This document shows positions 1 to 4,705 of a DNA stretch of 16,504 nucleotides, piece after piece. The notes beneath the pieces were generated by a model. It searched no databases. It worked only from the letters and a program-made list of their open reading frames with translations, and was not told the origin of the DNA. Numbering within the stretch: the first letter of the stretch is position 1; each line of letters opens with the position of its first letter. Origin of the DNA: JAFGTP01 sp964472715. GTDB lineage: Bacteria; Fidelibacterota; UBA2242; JAFGTP01. Position numbers and translations under genes: made by a program. The stretch covers positions 1 through 16,504 of the forward strand of contig CAYYMT010000086.1 in assembly GCA_964472715.1 (NCBI GenBank), given 5' to 3'.

Positions 1-155
1 TTTTATACTGTTTGAGCGTTGTAAATCAAAAAAATGAAATCCTTAAGAAAAATTAAAACTAAACATAAAGCAAATAAAAATATATAATTAATTAAGCGAG
101 TTTATAAAATTTACGTGTCGGGCGAAGCGGACATTCATTATTTATGGATAATACA

Positions 156-166
156 GGTTAATTTCC
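156..166 (+). repeat. Left copy of 11-base direct repeat (candidate target-site duplication)
   Basis: The 11-mer GGTTAATTTCC occurs here and again, exactly, at 464-474. Each copy directly abuts one of the inverted ends of the 167-463 segment, which is the geometry of a target-site duplication made by transposon insertion. Confidence 0.55.
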
Positions 167-281
167 ACACCTGTCCTAATTAATTTTATTTTAAATTATT
201 AAGATTGATAAAACAATAGCTTACCTACCTTTTTTATATAATTTCAAAAGCAACCCCAAATTTTAATTATCTCTATATTAA

Positions 282-297
282 AGCCCTTAAAAGGGCT
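282..297. repeat. Perfect 7-base-stem hairpin
   Basis: AGCCCTT (282-288), a two-base AA loop, then AAGGGCT (291-297). It lies inside the MITE-like segment and is followed by a smaller CTCC-CT-GGAG palindrome at 296-305. There is no downstream U-tract, so it does not look like an ordinary intrinsic terminator. Confidence 0.6.
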
Positions 298-320
298 CCC
301 TGGAGATGTGTGTTTTTGTA

Positions 321-347
321 CCACCAGTTAAAACTGGTGGTTAATAA
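321..347 (+). repeat. REP-like palindrome, copy A
   Basis: The 9-base stem CCACCAGTT/AACTGGTGG around an AA loop (321-340) is followed by the tail TTAATAA. Copy B, read on the opposite strand from 399 to 373, is the same length (27 bases) and matches at 22 positions. Two stem base pairs differ in a compensatory way (G-C to A-T and T-A to C-G), so both copies stay palindromic. The CCACCA/TGGTGG arms plus a conserved one-sided tail resemble REP sequences mobilised by RAYT (IS200-like) transposases. No such gene is in the window. Confidence 0.65.
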
Positions 348-372
348 GATGATTTTCAGTAGTTGATGGATA

Positions 373-399
373 TTATTAACCACCAACTTAAGTTGGTGG
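373..399 (-). repeat. REP-like palindrome, copy B (inverted relative to A)
   Basis: A perfect 20-base palindrome, CCACCAACTT/AAGTTGGTGG, spans 380-399. On the minus strand it is followed by the same TTAATAA tail as copy A. The two tails face each other across a 25-base spacer, so the pair also forms a 13-base inverted repeat (335-347 with 373-385). This gives a BIME-like, two-REP arrangement that can fold either as two hairpins or as one larger one. Confidence 0.65.
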
Positions 400-422
400 A
401 ACTCCAAATGAAAAAAATAATT

Positions 423-438
423 AACGGTTTTAACCGTT
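423..438. repeat. Perfect 7-base-stem hairpin
   Basis: AACGGTT (423-429), a TT loop, then AACCGTT (432-438). It sits just inside the right end of the MITE-like segment. It is AT-rich and not followed by a long U-tract on either strand. Confidence 0.5.
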
Positions 439-463
439 TCTATAATTTATTTAGGACAGATGT

Positions 464-474
464 GGTTAATTTCC
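464..474 (+). repeat. Right copy of 11-base direct repeat (candidate target-site duplication)
   Basis: An exact second copy of GGTTAATTTCC. It begins on the base after the right inverted end of the 167-463 segment, mirroring the left copy at 156-166. Confidence 0.55.
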
Positions 475-546
475 GGATAATCTTTTTAAAATTAATAATT
501 GTTACTAACTTTTCAGGTGTGAATTAATAAAACCGGGTAAAAAACT

Positions 547-1668
547 ATGACAGAAAATAATTTCCAGGATATATCCCCTTATAGAGATGAAGATGTTAAA
601 GATGTTCTGCCGGGAATGGTTCAGGATCCGGGCTTTTTAAAGCTGGCCCAAAGCATCAATCCAAACATTACACGGGAAATGTTGATGGCGCAGGTGAATC
701 ACGTGGATACAATCCTGGGTTTTCAAAAACAATTTATCACCCCAATCGTGGATTCCGTACTCCACAAATCAATTGATAATCTCAGCTTTTCAGGTCTTGA
801 AAATATTTCAAAGGACAAGGCTTATCTCTATTTATCCAATCACCGGGATATTATTCTTGATTCCACTTTGATCAATTATATTCTGATCAAAAACGGATAT
901 AATTCCACTGAAATGGCAATCGGTGATAATCTGCTGCTTCAGCCCTGGATAACGGATTTTTTCAAACTGAATAAAAGTTTTATTGTAAAACGCGGCCTGC
1001 CGGGACGGGAATTACTGAAAGCCTCAAAAAAATTATCTCAATACATTGCTCATACACTGAAGGAAAAGAAAGAATCCATTTGGATTGCGCAGAGGGAAGG
1101 ACGCACCAAAGACGGCCATGACGAAACCCAGCCCGGTTTATTAAAAATGTTTGCCATGGCAGCCTCGAAAAATTTCCGGGAACGAATTCTCTCATTAAAC
1201 ATTGTTCCGGTTGCTATTTCTTATCAATATGAACCCTGTGACCGGCTTAAAGCCAAAGAGCTGTACAAAAAAGAGCGGGGGGAATTTAAAAAAGGCCCCA
1301 AATCCGACCTCTACAGTATGCTTACCGGAATTCGTCAGTATAAAGGCAATGTGCATATCGCAATTGGTAAAACACTGACCGGTGAAATAGAAAAACTAGA
1401 TAGCAGCCTGCAAAAAAACGATTTTTTCAAGGCGGTGACCGACCTCATCGATGAGAATATATATCATCAATACCGGTTGTGGAATACCAATTATATTGCC
1501 TGGGATATTAAAAATGACAGTGACAGGTACAGCGCCAATTACACACCTGAAGAAAAAGAAAATTTTATTGCCTATTTGGATAAAACCAGTGAGAAAGTAT
1601 CATCAATCAGAGATTATCTGTTGGCCATGTATGCCGGTCCGGTGACCAACCGTCAGTCGGTTTCGTAA
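547..1668 (+). CDS. PlsC-like lysophospholipid/glycerol-3-phosphate acyltransferase family protein
   Basis: Probably an acyl-CoA or acyl-ACP dependent acyltransferase acting on a glycerophospholipid precursor at the inner membrane. Four motif blocks of the family can be seen. The catalytic block is NHRDIILD at residues 98-105. Block II lies around residues 142-150 (NKSFIVKRG). The phosphate-binding block has EGRTK at 184-188, inside WIAQREGRTKDG. A Pro-containing block IV, IVPVAI, is at 219-224. The spacing from His99 to Asp105 is one residue longer than the canonical HX4D; I recall similar SNHRDI-type proteins in Bacteroidetes, so this may be normal for the subfamily. At 373 residues it is longer than typical PlsC (about 240), with an extra N-terminal segment and a C-terminal tail. 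No Shine-Dalgarno is obvious before the ATG. The 3' end overlaps convergent ade by 16 bases. Exact substrate unknown. Confidence 0.85.
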   Translation: MTENNFQDISPYRDEDVKDVLPGMVQDPGFLKLAQSINPNITREMLMAQVNHVDTILGFQKQFITPIVDSVLHKSIDNLSFSGLENISKDKAYLYLSNHRDIILDSTLINYILIKNGYNSTEMAIGDNLLLQPWITDFFKLNKSFIVKRGLPGRELLKASKKLSQYIAHTLKEKKESIWIAQREGRTKDGHDETQPGLLKMFAMAASKNFRERILSLNIVPVAISYQYEPCDRLKAKELYKKERGEFKKGPKSDLYSMLTGIRQYKGNVHIAIGKTLTGEIEKLDSSLQKNDFFKAVTDLIDENIYHQYRLWNTNYIAWDIKNDSDRYSANYTPEEKENFIAYLDKTSEKVSSIRDYLLAMYAGPVTNRQSVS

Positions 1669-3365
1669 AGGGAAGTAAAATCAAACTTGCCGACATCCAC
1701 TAATCCCTTGTCGGTCAGTCTCAGTTCCGGGATCACCGGCAGCGCCAGAAATGACAATGACATAAAAGGATCCGTCATAACACATCCGTATTCCCGGGCC
1801 GCCGCCACAACGCGAAGATAATCATGGTAAACATCCGTCAGATTATTGTCGCTCATCAGGCCGCCTAAGGGCAATGGAAGACTTGCGATTGTTTTTTTAT
1901 CAACAACGACGGCCAGGCCGCCTTTCATTTCCTGAACAATTTCAACACATTTTTCCATATCCCGGTCATTGGTTCCCAGTATAATCAAATTGTGGGAATC
2001 ATGGGCTACAGTGGAACAGATGGCTCCCTGCTTCAGTCCAAACCCTTTGACAAAAGCCGTCTGTACATTGCCGGTGTTTTTGTGGCGCTCCACCACGGCC
2101 AATTTTAAAATATCATGCTCCAGGTCCACCTGTAATTCATGATTATCCCGGGGCAGTACAGCTGCGGTTTTACGGGTCAGTATCTGATCGGGAATAGTTT
2201 GAATGATTTTCACCGGTTTATCAGTAGCGGGAACTGCAAAAATTTTGTCCGGTAATTGTTTCATATGCAGGCTGTTTTGAAATTCATGACCGGCGTGGTG
2301 CAAAGGGGTGACTAATTTTCCATCATTTACCACGGGTTCACCATTTTTGAACACCTGTACAACATTAATATCATTGAGATCATCAAATAAGACCAGGTCG
2401 GCAGTATACCCGATTCCTATCGCGCCCCTTTGCCGGAGCTGATAGTGTCTGGCAATATTCAGGGAACTAAGTTGCAAGGCTCTTACCGGCGCGATACCAT
2501 AAGTGATCGCCTTTCTTACTATATCATCAATATGTCCTTTTTCCATTAAGTAATCGGGATGCCGGTCATCGGTACAAAATCCAAAATTGCCCGCATTGTA
2601 ATCATTGACCAGGGGAAGTAATGCGGCCAGATTTTTTGCTGCCGAGCCTTCCCTGATCAGAATGAACATGCCCTTTTCCAGTTTTTCCCGCGCTTCTTCA
2701 ATGGTTGAGCATTCATGGTCCGAGGTGATCCCGGCCGCCATGTAGGCGGACAGCGCTTTATCTTTTAGCAGTGGCGCATGGCCATCGATAATTTTTTTCT
2801 GATATAATTTAATTTTATCCAGAGTGGCCGGGTCCTGATGGATCACACCGGGATAATTCATCATTTCACCGAGTCCCGGAATACGGTCTTCAGACCAAAA
2901 GGACTTCATTGCTTCAGCAGTGATCTTGTAAGCCGCTGTTTCCAGGTGTGTTGCCGGCACGCACGATGGCATCATGAAATAAAAATCCACCGGCAGGCTG
3001 ACTGTTCTGTCCAAAAATGTTTGCAGCCCTTCAAGGCCTAAAACATTTACTATTTCATGGGGATCGGCAATGACAGCAGTTGTGCCGTGCTTGACAACAG
3101 CTTCCGCAAAATAAGCCGGACTGAGCATTGAAGATTCGATATGAACATGGCCGTCTATAAAGCCGGGAGCAAGATATCGCTCCCGGGCATTTATGGTCTT
3201 TTTGGCCGGATAATCTCCAAAACCAACAATCCGTCCCTGGTGAATTGCAATATTGTTTTTCTGAATATTGCCGGAAAACAAATTGACAATTCGACAGTTC
3301 CTGATTAATAAATCGACGTCAATATCACCTTTGGCGGCAGCAATTAGTTTTGATAAATCCGGCAT
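1653..3365 (-). CDS. ade: Adenine deaminase
   Basis: Hydrolyses adenine to hypoxanthine and ammonia in cytoplasmic purine salvage. It belongs to the amidohydrolase superfamily with a binuclear metal centre. The 570-residue length fits bacterial Ade. The metal and catalytic motifs are visible in order: GFIDGHVHIESSM with HVH at residues 73-75, DPHE at 101-104, GLGEMMNYPGV at 164-174, DGHAP at 194-198, SDHE at 215-218 and DDRHPD at 266-271. A C-terminal adenine-deaminase domain follows. The start ATG lies 9 bases after the stop of the Doc-like gene. I see no Shine-Dalgarno in front of it, so translation may depend on coupling to that gene. The order on this strand is AbrB2, AbrB1, Doc-like, ade. 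The 3' end overlaps the acyltransferase gene. No purine riboswitch is possible in the 8-base gap. Confidence 0.96.
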   Translation of the reverse strand: MPDLSKLIAAAKGDIDVDLLIRNCRIVNLFSGNIQKNNIAIHQGRIVGFGDYPAKKTINARERYLAPGFIDGHVHIESSMLSPAYFAEAVVKHGTTAVIADPHEIVNVLGLEGLQTFLDRTVSLPVDFYFMMPSCVPATHLETAAYKITAEAMKSFWSEDRIPGLGEMMNYPGVIHQDPATLDKIKLYQKKIIDGHAPLLKDKALSAYMAAGITSDHECSTIEEAREKLEKGMFILIREGSAAKNLAALLPLVNDYNAGNFGFCTDDRHPDYLMEKGHIDDIVRKAITYGIAPVRALQLSSLNIARHYQLRQRGAIGIGYTADLVLFDDLNDINVVQVFKNGEPVVNDGKLVTPLHHAGHEFQNSLHMKQLPDKIFAVPATDKPVKIIQTIPDQILTRKTAAVLPRDNHELQVDLEHDILKLAVVERHKNTGNVQTAFVKGFGLKQGAICSTVAHDSHNLIILGTNDRDMEKCVEIVQEMKGGLAVVVDKKTIASLPLPLGGLMSDNNLTDVYHDYLRVVAAAREYGCVMTDPFMSLSFLALPVIPELRLTDKGLVDVGKFDFTSLYETD

Positions 3366-3373
3366 ATAAAGGT

Positions 3374-3772
3374 TTATTTACAATGGTTTTGAAACCAGTT
3401 GGAAATATCGGAATTACCCGATCTCATGGTATCAACATTGTCGATATATTCCACGACCTTTTCTTTGTCAAAATCAAGTTTATAAAATTCCAGCGCCCAG
3501 ATGATCATCAGAGTTGCAAGGGCCTTGTTTTTACTGTTAAAGGGTTCGCCTTCCAGCATATAATAAACAAACCAGCCGATCTGAGCGAACAGGTCTTTCC
3601 GGTTAGTCAATTTTGCCCCGGAAAAACAGGTCAGTGACCCACCGCCGGGCATTGATACAACTTCTTCAAGGGTATAGAGGTCACGAACCCCTGATTCCAC
3701 ATCATATTTTTTACTGACAATCCAATGGACATAACATAATAATTTGACTTGTCTGGCTTGTTCATTAGTCAT
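3374..3772 (-). CDS. Doc/Fic-family toxin-like protein with degenerate active-site motif
   Basis: A protein of 132 residues that aligns by eye with death-on-curing (Doc) toxins. GVRDLYTLEEVVSMP (28-42) matches the Doc GIRD-LLESALARP-type region, and LFAQIGWFVYYMLEGEPF (61-78) matches the helix leading into the Fic motif. Where Doc has H-x-F-x-D/E-A/G-N-K-R, this protein reads E76-P-F78-N-S80-K81-N82-K83-A84. Phe, Asn and the following Lys are kept, but the His, acidic residue and Arg are replaced. Classical kinase or AMP-transferase chemistry is therefore doubtful. It could be an inactive relative, a regulator, or an enzyme with altered chemistry. It overlaps the preceding AbrB-type gene by 8 bases (ATGACTAA), with a GGAGG ribosome site inside that gene, a typical toxin-antitoxin arrangement. 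Family call is moderately sure; activity is unknown. Confidence 0.65.
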   Translation of the reverse strand: MTNEQARQVKLLCYVHWIVSKKYDVESGVRDLYTLEEVVSMPGGGSLTCFSGAKLTNRKDLFAQIGWFVYYMLEGEPFNSKNKALATLMIIWALEFYKLDFDKEKVVEYIDNVDTMRSGNSDISNWFQNHCK

Positions 3773-4007
3773 CTAAACCTCCCAACAATTCAAGATTGTT
3801 TTTCAAGGTTTTTTCAATCTGTTTCAGATGGTCCGGATTATAATCTTCCGGAATATCGATTTTGATTGTTTTTAGTATCACCTGATTATTTTCTTTGTCA
3901 ATAGTCAACTCAGTCTGCGAGCCGAATTCCCAACCCATTGCCTTGGTTACCTCGCGGGGTAACAATACACCGCGGCTGGAGCCAACTCTTATGATTTTTC
4001 TTTTCAT
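3765..4007 (-). CDS. AbrB/MazE-type DNA-binding antitoxin (copy 1, toxin-proximal)
   Basis: An 80-residue protein with an N-terminal swapped-hairpin (SpoVT-AbrB/MazE) domain at about residues 1-47, recognised from MKRKIIRVGSSRGVLLPREV followed by AMGWEFGSQTELTID. The C-terminal tail (about 48-80) is charged and would be the toxin-binding part in such antitoxins. The start has GAGGG four bases upstream of the ATG. The stop overlaps the Doc-like gene start, so the two are translationally coupled. Expected role: bind and neutralise the neighbour and repress its own promoter. It is a paralogue of the gene just upstream: 21 of the first 47 residues are identical and both are 80 residues long, while the tails have diverged. 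Confidence 0.85.
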   Translation of the reverse strand: MKRKIIRVGSSRGVLLPREVTKAMGWEFGSQTELTIDKENNQVILKTIKIDIPEDYNPDHLKQIEKTLKNNLELLGGLDD

Positions 4008-4021
4008 TTTACCCTCTGCCC

Positions 4022-4264
4022 TTACTCATTTTTTTCTATACTTTTTAAAGTATCAGCATACTCTTTCTGGAATTCAGTGAAATTTTCCAGATAGGTTTTT
4101 GCCTTTTTCTTTTTCTTCTTCATGTTCCTGAGATAGACCGTTTCATCAGCTTCATCCAGGATCAAGTCGATGTGGTCGTCGAAATCCCAGTTCATTGCAT
4201 TCACTACATTTTTAGGCAGTAAAATACAAAGACTAGCACCAACTCTAACTATTTTTCTTTTCAT
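4022..4264 (-). CDS. AbrB/MazE-type DNA-binding antitoxin-like protein (copy 2, promoter-proximal)
   Basis: An 80-residue paralogue of the downstream AbrB/MazE protein, with the same fold signature (MKRKIVRVGASLCILLPKNV, then AMNWDFDDHIDLILD). It is the first gene of the cassette: AGGAG lies 6 bases before the ATG, and a sigma70-like promoter lies at 4306-4334. Fourteen bases separate it from copy 1. Its C-terminal half differs: a lysine run (residues 49-54, encoded by an A-rich AAG/AAA stretch) leads into a likely amphipathic helix. No cognate toxin lies directly after it other than through copy 1. It may be a dedicated operator-binding repressor, a second antitoxin, or a remnant of a duplicated pair that lost its toxin. 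Confidence 0.8.
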   Translation of the reverse strand: MKRKIVRVGASLCILLPKNVVNAMNWDFDDHIDLILDEADETVYLRNMKKKKKKAKTYLENFTEFQKEYADTLKSIEKNE

Positions 4265-4278
4265 TCTAAACTCCTAAT

Positions 4279-4294
4279 ATAATAACGTTTTTAT
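4279..4294. promoter_or_regulatory. Candidate operator of the AbrB cassette
   Basis: An imperfect 16-base palindrome centred on AACGTT (7 of 8 base pairs match) lies between the predicted transcription start and the ribosome site of the first AbrB-type gene. AbrB/MazE antitoxins commonly autoregulate through such palindromes. The region is so AT-rich that chance is a real alternative. Confidence 0.3.
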
Positions 4295-4305
4295 TGTGTA
4301 AAATT

Positions 4306-4334
4306 AAAATAGATTTATCATTATTAAATGTCAA
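4306..4334 (-). promoter_or_regulatory. Sigma70-like promoter for the AbrB/Doc-like cassette
   Basis: On the minus strand, a perfect consensus -35 TTGACA (4334-4329) is followed after exactly 17 bases by TATTTT (4311-4306, 4 of 6 matches to TATAAT). Transcription would begin near 4299, giving a leader of about 35 bases before the ATG at 4264. Confidence 0.55.
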
Positions 4335-4705
4335 GTTGATTTAAATAAAAAAAACAAAAAAATATACAATTTAAAATATATCATAAATATCAAAAAAGAT
4401 AATCACTTACAATTATGACTAACATTTTTATTTTATTCCAAATCATTTTATATTTTGCTTATCAGCGAATCACTTTAACCAAATAAAACTTAAACAATAT
4501 TTTATTCAAAAAAAAGTATTAAGCCACAATTAATTTTATATTGTAATGTGAAAAGATAACATTTTCATTTTCGCTATAATATTTTACCTATTTTTTTGGT
4601 TTATTATATAATTTTGAAAAGTTTTAGCGCCCTTTTATTGTTCATTCTTTACCAAACTTTCTTTATATTTTAGGTCGTTATTGGAATATTTTAAATTGAG
4701 TTTTT

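Larger units (their letters stand above)
167..463. mobile_element. MITE-like non-autonomous element (candidate)
   Basis: The segment begins ACACCTGTCCTAA (167-179) and ends TTAGGACAGATGT (451-463). These are reverse complements at 12 of 13 positions. The exact 11-base repeat GGTTAATTTCC lies immediately outside both ends. The interior of about 300 bases has no open frame but carries four palindromes. Size, lack of coding capacity, terminal inverted repeats and flanking duplication together fit a miniature inverted-repeat transposable element whose transposase is encoded elsewhere. A competing reading is a set of REP palindromes plus a chance or regulatory repeat: CAGGTGTG at 514-521 also complements CACACCTG at 166-173, so the right boundary is not beyond doubt. 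No transposase family can be assigned from this window. Confidence 0.5.
1..546. other. AT-rich intergenic region with repeat cluster
   Basis: No open frame of meaningful length or protein-like composition is seen on either strand. The first 120 bases are very AT-rich apart from a GC-rich patch near 115-132. From 156 to 474 the region holds a nested repeat structure described in separate entries: an 11-base direct repeat, 13-base inverted ends, two REP-like palindromes and two short hairpins. The last 70 bases before the acyltransferase start are AT-rich. I see no convincing Shine-Dalgarno sequence ahead of that gene, nor a clear promoter. Confidence 0.7.
4265..4705. other. Divergent AT-rich intergenic region
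   Basis: A 441-base spacer between the leftward AbrB cassette and rightward mutS, very AT-rich throughout. The left end holds the cassette promoter and a possible operator (separate entries). For mutS I see only weak candidates: TTGAAA at 4614-4619 with TATTGT 16 bases downstream, or TATATT at 4664-4669 without a good -35. The mutS ribosome site is also weak (TTGAG, five bases before the ATG). I find no small gene, structured RNA or clear terminator in the rest. Confidence 0.6.

Noticed and set aside
2..37. C-terminal end of an upstream gene entering at the left edge
   Set aside because: All frames stop within a few dozen bases and no family-like sequence can be read, so nothing supports it.
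153..174. Independent hairpin ACAGG/CCTGT at the left edge of the repeat region
   Set aside because: Short stem with a 12-base loop, better explained as the junction of the 11-base repeat and the inverted end.
321..399. CRISPR array
   Set aside because: The repeats are short palindromes in inverted orientation, only two copies, without regular spacers or cas genes.
3366..3373. Purine riboswitch ahead of ade
   Set aside because: Only 8 bases separate the Doc-like stop from the ade start, so an aptamer cannot fit outside coding sequence.
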